A DNA stretch of 64,000 nucleotides, from contig JAVLUZ010000154.1 in the NCBI GenBank assembly GCA_036768485.1, positions 22,745,896 through 22,809,895 on the forward strand, given 5' to 3'. Under the pieces are notes generated by a model. It ran no database searches. It was not told the origin of the DNA and saw nothing but the letters and a program-made list of their open reading frames with translations. This stretch comes from Mermis nigrescens (lineage: Eukaryota; Nematoda; Enoplea; Mermithida; Mermithidae). Both the position numbers and the translations under genes were made by a program. Each line of letters begins with the position of its first letter. Position 1 is the stretch's first letter. This document shows positions 32,601-44,600 of the stretch, in pieces.

Positions 32601-35600
32601 TAAAAAAATCCACATTGGACCTATGTAAAAAAACCCATCTCAAATTTGGCTTAAAATCGCAGGGAATATGCTTTGCAACCTCCTGCACCTTACTGAATTC
32701 ATTTTTTCACATCTGAATATTTGGGGTTAGGAAAATCCAGAAAGAATTTTTTTGTACCTGAAAAAAACCCACTTTTTCCTAAAAAGCCCACCTAGCAAAA
32801 AACGGTGAACAAAGCTTCTTTTCGTTTTATGGCTTGTAGAGGCAAGGGAAGATTTGTTACAAAACCAAGTGCTTCCCTGGAGTTTGTGCCTGCCAACCAG
32901 TGTTTTTTTGTACAAGGTCCGTTTGTACATGTACAAAGATGGTACCCAAAAAGTCTTCGTTCATTTTGTACATGCAAATTATTTTGTACTATAACATAGT
33001 ACATTAGCGATTTTAGTGTGGTAAAACAGGGTTTTCGATCTTTGGTAGTGCATTTTAGCCAATTTTTGGGTTTCTGACGCCAAAAATTACCAAAAATTGT
33101 TTCAATACAGCGCGAAGTGCCGAAAAATTTGATATTTTCCATTCTAAATGGAAATTCCGCCATTTTAAAGATATATAGGACAAACAATTACTCATTTCGG
33201 CACGAAGCGCAGAAAATTTTTAGGAATTTCACACCTTTTTATAATTTTGTCTGCCCAAAAATCTGTGTACCACATTTTGTACACACAGATTTTCGGGTAC
33301 TCTAATATGGTACAGTAGCGATTTTAGTGTAGTAAAAACAGTTGTTCGACTTTTGGTAGTGTATTTTAGCTAATTTCTGGGTCTTTAAGGGCAAAAATCA
33401 CTAAGAATCGTCTTAAACGGTGCGAAGCGCCGAAAAATTCGACATTTTTTCTTTTGAAATGCAATTTCTGCCATTATAAAGATATATATAACACACAATT
33501 ACTCATTTCGGCGCGGAGCGCCTAAAACTTTTGCGAATTTCAGACTTTTTTGCAATTTTTGTCTTCCCAAAAATTTTTGTACATGTACAAAGACGGTCCC
33601 GAAATGTCTTTGTATATTGGGAAAAATCTTTGCCGAGTACAAAAAAAAACACTGTTGCCAAACGACATTTTTTGACCCAATCCCAAACGATCTGGTGGCC
33701 GGAAATGCGGTTTTGATTCAGGCGTCAATTTATGAAGAAACCCGCATTACCTGGCAGCATTTTTGCAAGATTTTTGATCCTTAAAGTGATATGTTTTGCG
33801 TGTTGGCAAATTTTTGGAATGTTATGATGATAAATAAACTTTTTAAAAATAAACTGACTGAAAATTTGGCTGTTAATGCGAGATTAGCATGCAAATTTCG
33901 AAACTCGGCATACTAAACATCATTTCACCTACCATAACCGCCGAAAAACATTTGCAGAATCAAAAACTAGGCTGCCCTGACCTTAAAACATAACTTTGCA
34001 GCATAGAAATCAAAAATTGCGATTCTAGAGTGAATTTTTAAACGTGGGTTTTTTTAGGATACAAGGTTTTTTTTAGGAAAATATGGGTTTTTTTCAAATT
34101 CTCAATCTTTTCAATTTCTATACAATAGCAAGAGATTAAGTTGAGATCACTACAGGGTCATATAGATGAGATGTAGCCACAATAAATGCATACTTGCAAC
34201 CGACGTAATATTGCAAGCTGCAGGAGCTACACATGAAAAAGGAAAAAGTGGGTTTTTTTAGAGGACAGCAATATATTCATTCATAATGCTGTCTGTTCAA
34301 CTACTAATTAATGAGACAGAGTACTAACTGGCAAAACGGAATATTGGCACTCAGGAATGACATAGTGCTTATCTTTCATACCCGCGCAAAACGTATATAA
34401 ATATTTAAGAGAATTTTTAAGTAAGGTTTAACAGAAGATAAATGAAAGAGTTCAATATCTTCCAGGAACTAACATATTAAAAAGCTGAGCCGCATTTAAG
34501 GGGGCGGGCGCAGTCCCCCTCCCCTTGGACGGAAAATTTTTTTGAAGAGTAAGATTATGCACGGAAAGATGGAAAAATCGACTGTCTCTGATATGAAATC
34601 CTCAAAATTTCGGCTCTTCGCGCCTGCTGTGAAATATTTACTATCAGTTGGCCCAAGCGCAAACAAAAAAATTACACTTTTTTTAATAGCCTTCTGAGTA
34701 AAAAAATGTTCCTAAAAAAAACTTCGAATTTTATCATCTTAATGGATAGAGCATGTCAAAAAACGTCGAAAAATGCGATTTTTGCGAGCTATATCGACGA
34801 ATTTTCCGAAAATATACACCAATTTATGTTGGGTCCGTCCCAACCCCTCTTGGCCGAATCCTGAATACGGGCCTATATGCAGTGATCGGACCGAGGGTAC
34901 TTTTTGGACCCTCGGCCTCGGCCGAGGCCGAGGCGACTTAAAATCCTTGCCTCGGCCGAGGCCGAGGGTAATGCCGAGGGTCAAGCTTATATACCTATAC
35001 CCATAAATGGTATTGTTAGGATATTTTGTATGCACATGAGCTAGAGAATAATCGTAATATTAAACACTTTATCGAATGTCAAACAATTCATTTTTATTTT
35101 CAATAATAGTAGACTAAATGTGTGAAGGATTTATTGAATAAAGTCAGCAGCATGAAAGCATACTTAATATACAAATTTGCCGTTGATGAAGACTTTGAAA
35201 AAGGTAATAAGAAATATGGCTGAACAATCACTTAAAAACTTTTATTACTATAAATAAGAAAACAGTGTCGAAGAAATAAACGAACAAACGAAATAAGCCA
35301 AGTAAAGACAGAACTGTAGCCATTGTTGTGCTCGCTTTTGCAGTAATGCATGTTTAAACACGCTTTTTTAGTCATCCAATTCTGGTGTGGCAGGTAATAT
35401 GACGGAAACTGCACTGTACTTTCCGATCATACTTTCCCAAGGTCCAGACTTGAGGGAAGGGTGAAATCCCAAAATAAGGGACCAGTAAATTTGGTAGTGT
35501 CTTTGTATGAGCGAACAAATTTTAGTAGATATTTTATATAAATGTATTATTAAACACACACATTTTTACATACTGCCAGTATGTGACCTGCAAGCGGCAT

Positions 35601-38600
35601 GCAGTCCTAAACAGTGTTGATGGTATCCAAAAGTCTTTGAACATTTTGTGCATGCAAATTTTCGCGTACTATTATAGTATGGTACAGCAGCGATTTAGTG
35701 TGGTAAAACAGGGGTTTTCGACCTTTGGTAGTGTATCTTAGCTTATTCCTGGGTTTCTGTATATTTGACATTTTTCCATTCTGAATGGAAATTCTACTAT
35801 TTTAAAGATATATATAGGACAGACAATTACTGATGCGCCGAAAATTTTCGGAAATTTTACACCTTTTTACAGTTTTTGTCTCTCCAAAAATCTTTGTGCA
35901 TGTACAAAGACGGTGCTGAAAAGATTCTGTACATTATGAATGAATGAAGATTTATTGTCAAGTGAATACTAAATAATGAGTACAAGTAAATGCGACGAAT
36001 AAAAAGGAATGACAAAAGGACATACGGTCACGATAATCATGACGAATTAAGTATGCCCCTTCAAAAATGAATTTGAAAAATCTTTGCCGAATACAAAAAA
36101 CCGTGGCCCTAAACGTGATAATTCGGCTTGAATTTAGTTGATAATATTAGTTCGACGCGAAGCGCCGAAATTTCCATCAGCTTTTGATGAAATTTACACA
36201 TAAAACTCGACTGAGAAAGCTAAAACAACTTGTACTACAAAATCAGAAATATTACAGATATTGTAATATGCCAATTAAATCTTGTAATAAGCACTACTGT
36301 GCTTAGAAATCCAATGCAACATCAGGACAAATTAGTCAATTTTATCTTTGAACGGCAAAAAAGTGCAAAGTTATTAAATAGTTCTTATTTTTGCATAAAA
36401 TTTTTAAAAACAGTAGAATGAGATGCAAAAGATGTTTGAATCGGCATAAAGATGCCTAGATTACACAAAAATTGATTTTTGAGTGTTTAATGCCACTGCT
36501 TAAATCTAAATACAGTATATTAGCGATATTTTGCGCGAAGCTCCGAAAATTTTTTGAAATTTCCCAAAATATACTGAAAAACGATATAATTAATATCACT
36601 TTGTCCAAGAAAGTATTTTAACATTGTATAAAAATGGCTCCAAAAAATGCACTTGCCGAAATTGATTTTTGGCAAAACCTGCATTTATTGGCCATTTTTA
36701 GGTCGTTTTTGCGATTTTCGGCCGAAAATTCGTGATCATTTACCCCTCTCCCATAAAAATGGCCAAAAACCATAAGTGTAACAGGGGGTTTTGGGGAATT
36801 CCCCACCCACCCAGGGTTGGACGTCCTCCCCACACCGTTCCCTCCAACGTCAGAAAATTTTGACCCACCCTCCCCATTTTTGGCGAAAATTTGCGCTTTG
36901 TTGGCTATTTTTAGGTGCTTTTGCCATTTTTGACATAAAATTAGAGTCGCTAATCACCCCTCCTTCTAAAAATGGCCAGGGATTCCTAACCCGAAATTTC
37001 AAGCCGTTACATGTATGCCGAGGAGCCCCTCCCGAAAATTTTGAGCTCTTGCATGCATGTTTTATAATGATAGTTTGTCTATTCACTCTTGCTTACATTC
37101 AAAAATACTGTATCACTTCGTGAAATTCTAATAGTTAGCTGCAGTTTTGCCATAGTATAAATTAAGTTCACAAAAAATATTCAAAAGCTTTTCACCAAAA
37201 ATCGTCTGACAGTGACTTGAGTCTTGTACCCTGAGAGGAGTGTAATAAACCCTTCCTCACCCCCCCCCTTGGAAATGTGCGTTTCCGATCCACGTAGCAA
37301 GCATGAGAATCAAAACTTAGTCATCACATGAATGATGAATTGGCACTTTGTTGTATGTAACTTGGTGTAACTGGGTACGCGACTAAAACCATAAGAAAAG
37401 TCTATAGGTTTAAAATAGCCTGTGTACTGCGGATGCATTCCAAATAGTTAATATTCAACGGATATGTTAAACTTGTTCAAATTTGATTTTAACCCTCGGC
37501 GCCTCGGCACTTTTCAGCTTCGCCCTCGGCGCCGAGGCCGAGGCTCCAAAAAACGCCGAGGCTTGCCGAGGCCGAGGCCGAGGCCTCGGTCCGATCACTG
37601 CCTATATGTAAGTATAAAATTTTGGTTCTGATTCCGATTTCTGTGTTCAAGCATGAATCTATTCTTGTTGATCTACCACATCTATGTATAAAGTACCGGA
37701 GTAAGTATGAGATATGAATCCGACGAGCATATAAACTAAAAGCTTAGATTTAAACCTAAACCTGAGCCAAAATAATGATCGAAAGGATTGAACAAATCAA
37801 TATGAAAAATAAAACAATATGCTTTGCATACTAATTTTCTTAAACGTCAAACAAACAGTCAGATTCAGCAAGATGTTGTCTTGAGGTTCAATTCCTTATT
37901 TTGACAATATCAGCTGTTAGCTCTTTTGATTTCAGAACATCGATGTTCTTTGAAATAATAATGCTCATTTATTTGTAGCTTATTTTAATCACTTTCTTAA
38001 AGAAACGTTAAGACTTTAACACAACAGTCGTTTAAATGGCTTAAATCTCCAGCTGAATTTCATAATGCAAATTTTAGAAGATAAAAATATGTCCGATGAG
38101 GGCTTTTATAATGTTGCTTTACATAATTTACGAATAGAATGCAAATATTTAAAGTAAGTAGATGTAGTTTTAAGCAGACATCCGCAGCGTGGGATTTCTG
38201 GGGGTGAAATCACACATGCACATAGGGGGTTAGGGGTATTACCCCCTCCCTGAAGGGTCAGCTGGACAGGTGTTGTCCTGCGATTTTGAGCTGATGGAAT
38301 TTTTGAGGTCGAGAGCACTTAAAATGTCGAAATTTTTCCAGCGCTTCGCGCCGGATTAGTATTTTTATGTACTTTTTACTCAAAAAGTGCGCGAACATTT
38401 TTCAGTGTTTAAAGTGATATAATGCAGTACATATGGACTAAAAATGCTTTAAAAATGCGATGTTACCCCGAAAAACCTTTCATAGGCTATTTTACCCATT
38501 TTGATTGTTTAAAGAGCAAAAAATCGTGGACATTAAATTTGATGTTTTGAATTCTTAAGATTTCACCCCCCCCCTTCTGCCGACCCTGACCTTGTGCACC

Positions 38601-41600
38601 TACGGGTGAAATGAAACTAAGAAATTTTTCTAAAGTGCCTTTACGGACTATGAAAGTGTGGATGCGCGTCAAGAACGTCATTCTTTGGCGTTTCTGACGA
38701 CAGTATATGGCGCGAAGCGTCGAATTTGTACGCTTTTGAGCAAGCAGATAGGTGATAACACTCAAATCAGTACCGTTTCCAGGATTATTTCAAAAATCGC
38801 GAATCCTTAGTAGGCGATTTTCTGGAGCTTTTAATCTTTCCCGAACCCCAAAAGAGGTTCTAAGGCGAAGCAATATTGTATATATATATATATTCCACGC
38901 ACGAACAAGCAGTTCAAATGTTTTACTAAATAATGAAAAATCTCGTAAACGAATCGATTTACCATGTCAGGAATCTCTAGGCTAAGCTCCATGAATCTAT
39001 CACCGTTTATAAGCAGCTTATGAATAATTATTCTAAAAGACAAATAAAAATGAATGAGGTTTCTTAATTACTCAGCTTTTCGAAATTTCACCGACCATAC
39101 ATGTAACGGCTTGGAAATTCAAGTGGGGGCCCCGGCCATTTTTAGTGGGGGAGATTTAATGACCTCCAATTTTTGGCCAAAAACGGTCAAAAATACCCAA
39201 AAACGACCGAAAAATTTGATTTTTTTCCAAAAATTGGGGGAGGGTCAAAAATTTTCTGGCTTTGAGGAGATGGGTGGACGGCCGACTTTGGGTGGAGGAT
39301 CCCCACCACCCCCTCATACATGCATGACACCGACACATCTAAATGTAAATCAGCAATCTCTAGAGTAATTTTCTGATTAACCTTTTGTTTTGTAATAAAA
39401 AAATAAAATAAGGTTACGTTACTCTAAATCTCATTTGAGAAAGCTACTGTTAGGCAAGTCAATAATTCTTCAAATAAATATTCTTCTTTTTTTAAATTCA
39501 ATTAAAGTTGGTAGTCCCTTCAAATGTCCCCAAAGCCAGAAAATTTTTGACCCCCTCCCAATTTTTGGAAAAAACCGAATTGTTTGGCAGTTTTCAGGAG
39601 CTTTTTGGCCTTTTTGGTCAAGAATTCGAGTTCGCTACCCCCCCCCCCAATTTCGAGCCGTAACATGTATGAACATGGCCATAGTCGATCACTAAATATC
39701 AGTGCCTTAACATGTAAGGATAAAAATTTTGAAAATATACAGAAAGTATTAAACGCTGGACCCAAAAATATAAAAAACCCTCCAAATAACATAAACATTA
39801 ACGAAGTATTCATACAAGCTATATAAAATCCGACATGGAAAAAATGTTCACCTAGGCTTTCAAAAACTTCAATGAATAATTTTATTTTTGCTGCAAAAAA
39901 ATTTTATTAGAAATATAGCTCTGTTCACTTAATGTTCTTTGAAATATTGTTTACAGCAGCAAGGAAAAAATAAACGCTAGTTACAGTAATCGTACGGGGA
40001 CCCCGACCCCGAAAAACCCCGGCCTAAACCCCGACCCTCGGCCGGGGGCAAGATTTTTCAAATCGAGGTTGAAGCTTTTTCCGGGGGTGAAATATAGCAT
40101 TTAATTTTTTGGTACATAGGAGAATTGTATAAATAGCAAATAAATTCGGCAAACACCAAACAAGGATGATTCATCCACGAGCGTAATGAATATGTTAAAC
40201 TCAACACTCGCGATATTTCATAAAATGTACGCCTAGTCGCCACGCCATGTTGTTAACACGTACATACATGTTCACATATTTATCACCATAAAGTGCGCCA
40301 AAACGCTCTGCATTTTGTCATTCGTAAAAATACACTATGGCTTTATTATATTATGCGTAAGCCTCCGTCTACCTGTGCGTTAGCCTTCATTTGATTCTTA
40401 GAATAACTTTGTTCTGTCTGCTAGCTTAAATTAATTTATATTTCGGACCAAATTTAAAATTTATTCACTACTTAATTACGTCAATGCCAAAACAATCTAT
40501 AACTATAAAGCGAGGGCGATTAGTGATTAAAATTGAAAGGATCGCTAAATTGCTAAAACCATGTTTGAACTTGGAATGAAAATAAAATGTTGAACATTAC
40601 CAGCTTTCCTTTTTAAATTGGTATGTAATCATGCAATGTTAACTGTTAATCTTCAACCCCCACCCCGAAAACCGGGGTTTTTTATCCTCGACCCCGACCG
40701 GGGGTGAAAATCTGACCCCGTACGATCACTGGCTAGTTACTACTCACTCAAACGAAATTACAGCAGATGAATTAAGATAATGTACAGAAAATTCCGTATT
40801 TATATTCTTGAAATCACTTATCTTGCATAAATCGTTGAGACTGACAGGTACGTACACAAATATAAGCAATGTTATTACCAAAGATTCTAGTTACGCACGA
40901 CACACTTAATAACCAAACTATTAAAAGAAACTAGTAAAGCGCACCAAGTTAGCAACACACCCAAGCTTACCGCTTTAGACTTCGCATATATCGGAGTTGC
41001 TTCCTTATGTGATAAATTCTACATTGCAGTTTTTCGTTCATCTATACCAATGGAAAATATACGAATAAATTGTCAAAAGCAGTAAAAAATAAAACTAACC
41101 TTCTCCATAGCCGTATATCTTTCCTGCAACAATTCATATTTTAATCTGTACTTAGACGCTTCATCCATGTCATCGAATTTGAGGGCTTCAGATACTGAGC
41201 GATCTAAAAGTAAATCAAGCATTATAGAAATTGTATGAATGATTGCCTAAATTCCCAGCGTGTTGAAATTATTGAAATTATATGTGTCTTCACAGAAAAT
41301 GAAAGAAATCAGTGAATGCAACAAAAGCAGCCAACTTGTAAACTTTCAGATTTTTGCAACAAGATTGACGATGTAAAGCTTGAAGCCTTAAAAATACTAC
41401 CGCATACCAGTGTTTTTTTGTACAAGGTCCGTTTGAACATATACAAAGATGGTCCCTAAAAGTGTTTGTACATTTTGTACACAAAAATTTTTAGGTACTA
41501 TATGGTACAGTAGCGATTTTATTATGGTAAAAACAGAGTTCTTCGACCTTTTGTAGTGTATTTCAGCTAATTTCTGGGTCTCTGAGGGCGAAAATCACTA

Positions 41601-44600
41601 AAAATCGTCTTAAAACGGCGCAAAGCGCCAAAAATTTGACATTTTTTCTGTCGAAATGCAATTTCTGCCATTAAAAAATATATAGAACACATAATTACTT
41701 ATTTCGGCGCCGGAAATTTTTGCGAATTTTAGACCTTTCTGCAATTTTTGTCTTCCCAAAAATATTTGTACATGTACAAAGACGGTCCCGAAAAGTCTTT
41801 ATACATCGGGAAAAATCTTTGCCGAATACTAAAAAAAACGTGCGCATAGTCATTTATTTTAGCTTGCACGAGAAATAATTATCGATAGAAAGAGAAAATC
41901 GTTACATCTCATCGAACAAAATTTTTTAAGAATAAGGCGATGATTCAGTCAATCTTAAACCTGATAAGAACAACTGCAAGTGAAAAATTGAACGGCCAAT
42001 ATAGTACGCAAATAACAGACCATCAGACACAAACCCACGCGTTTTAATTGTGGTCGATTCCTTACGAAACATTTATCCGCTAGCTTTGCATATGACAGAA
42101 CTTACATACTAAGTAAGTGCGCATAAGTAAGACTTAATGCACTAGAGAAGAGCTCGCAGCTCTCTGGATGATATTTTAAACGTTACAATGTATGTACATA
42201 CTTAATGAAAAGACATTGAACGGAAACTAATTGGTTAAGATATCGGCTTCGAAACTGGGTAGAATTACAGGATCACCGCTGGAAACAAAAAACGGCCTGT
42301 TTGATCGGCTCAAAATTAATGGATGTCTTATCCTACGAATATTATCAAAAAAATGTAACAAAAACAGAAGCTTAAGCATATCACAGACATGTGGCTAAGG
42401 TTTTTGAAGAATACGAAACCTCGTTTGAATCAGATTAAAATATGAGTAAATTTTGCCTTCATTTATATCAAAGCAGCTGAAAAAAGCTCAGAAATGTCGT
42501 CTTTTAATCCAGCTGAACCAGTGGCGGATCCAGGATTTTCCTAAGGGGGGCGTAACCTGACTTGGGCGGAAAAATTAGCCGTTTTAACCCGAAAATCGCT
42601 CAAAAATCCTTAATTTTGCGCACTATTTAGGCCAATGGGGGGCTGCCGCTCCCCCGCCCCCTTAATCCGCCCCTGAGCTGAACTGACTTTATGCCGACGA
42701 ATGAGGGTCAGCGCAAAATTGGTAACTAGGTTAAAATCAATTTTAAGTTATCTACATATTTATAAACAATTCATTTCAATAATTCAATTCAATAAGCAAT
42801 GACAATAACTTCGCTTCCGTTTTTCATCTGCAATTGGGAACGCCGATTAAAATACGTAAGGTACATACCATACGTAGATACGTCAACGTTTATTCCGTCA
42901 TCAAGGCATGACCTAATTTGAAAATAGCTTAAAATTTGTTTACGACTTCAAGATTTATACACTTAGGATAGGTAAGCCGTTTCCGGAAAATTGCTCGCCA
43001 CCAATTGCTCTTCAACAATTGCTCGCCTAGCAATTGCTCGCCCGATAATTGCTCGCCGAACAATTGCTAGCCCAGCAATTGCTCGCCAAACAATTGCTCG
43101 CGTGACAATTGCTCGCCAATTACTCATCAAGCTTAACTCGGTTAATAACTCGGTTTATAGCTACGCTTGCTTTCCATCAAATGTTATTCTATTTATTTAA
43201 ATCATAAGCGTTGCGGGGGACATTGGGTGATGGATTCTCCTACCAGAGTCAGCCTCCCGATCTCGCCAATCACAAGATTTATGCGACAAATTGCATTTTT
43301 AGGCCATTTGTAGATGGCTTTTATGTTTTTGAGCAAAAATTGAAGGCTATTTACTCTTTACCTCAAATGGTCGGCTGCCTCACACCCATGTTTTTAAGCC
43401 ATTAAATTTATGATCTTCTTATCTTCAATTGCACTTAGCGGCTCATAAATGTAATGGCTCAAAGTAAAGGGTGGTGGAGACAGCTGACCAGACACGCACA
43501 GCATGGGAATTCCGGGGAGTTGACATTTTAAAGTGCCTTTTGTGGGCCTAAAAATGATAGGTACGCGTCAAAAACGTCGTTTTTCGGCGTTTCTGACGAT
43601 GCTCTATCATTCCAGAGCATAAAAAAATTGAAAATTTCGAAAAAATCAAAAAAGTAGAAGAAATTGAACAAAATACAGTCAAAACATAAGTATATGGCAA
43701 AATTTTGACACTTTTGAGCAAACAGATATGTAGCTAAAAAGGCGTAGAAAAGCACCTCATCTACGAATTTTTGGAAAATTTTTAGAAACTTTCAAAAAAT
43801 CGCGAATTCTGGGGGGTGGAAATCCCCTCTCCAAGATTATGTATGCAGCTGACCATTTATGGTGAAGGGTGAATGGCCTTCGATTTTCGTTCAAAAATAA
43901 AGGAAAAAATGGCCTAAAATGCAATTTTTCGCCCTTTGTGGTGGGGCGAGATCGGGTATGGCTGACTATGGCTGGGGAATCCAGGACACAATCTCCCCAG
44001 GCACGTATCTCTGGGGTGAATGGGGGGTCAAATCCCCAAAATTCAGAAAAATCGGAAAAATAGGACTTTTTACACCTTATTTTGTGCTATTTTTGGGCTT
44101 AGTCCCCCCAAAAATTGATGTTGTCCCCCCAAAATAGGACGGCCAGCCACGTGCCTGAATCTCCCCTGTAACGCGCATGATTTCAGATAAATAGAATAAC
44201 ACTTGATGAAAAGCGAGCAAGTTAATTTCTGAAAGTGACTTAAGCTTGACAAGTAATTGACGAGCAATTGCTGGAGAGCAATGTTGTGGCGAGCAATTGT
44301 TCGGCGAGCAATTGTAGGCAATCTAGGCGAACAATTGTTGGGGAGCAATTGTTGTCGAGCAATTGCTGGCGAGGAATTTTTCGGTAATCTACTCAAGCAT
44401 GATGCAAAATTAACACCGTATATTTCAAAAGGTTTAATTCATTGAGGAAGGTACACATATCAAGAATAAGACTAACAATGATCAAATTTTGAAATAAGTT
44501 AACTCAAAAACAGAATAGACGACAAAACAAACAATTTAGCTAATAACCAGACAACATAGCCACGAAATATCGTGGACTTCCAAACATTTCCATTAATTAG

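Larger units (their letters stand above)
42986..44395. mobile_element. Foldback element with GCAATTGCTCGCC arrays, opened by nested insertions
   Basis: Left arm 42986-43215 and right arm 44165-44395 are inverted copies. Each begins with 8-9 imperfect units of GCAATTGCTCGCC and continues through CATCAAATGTTATTCTATTTAT / CATCAAGTGTTATTC. The centre is filled by other elements: D-like sequence, family C (43489-43845) and family E (43998-44157). Confidence 0.8.

Noticed and set aside
35368..35559. Minus-strand frame ending ILPATPELDD, looking like a terminal exon
   Set aside because: It lies inside the G1 transposon and its first half overlaps dispersed repeat sequence (GGGTGAAATCCC...GACCAGTAAATTT).
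38970..39028. Minus-strand exon-like segment MELSLEIPDM with a gt donor
   Set aside because: It needs phase 2 in, but the unknown gene supplies phase 0 at this place; no partner found.
42235..42283. Possible terminal exon reading GDPVILPSFEADILTN on the minus strand
   Set aside because: Good acceptor, but no upstream exon joins it in a convincing frame.
42986..43118. CRISPR-like short regular repeats (GCAATTGCTCGCC)
   Set aside because: Units are about 14 bp without unique spacers, and an inverted matching array at 44245-44390 shows they are arms of a foldback element.
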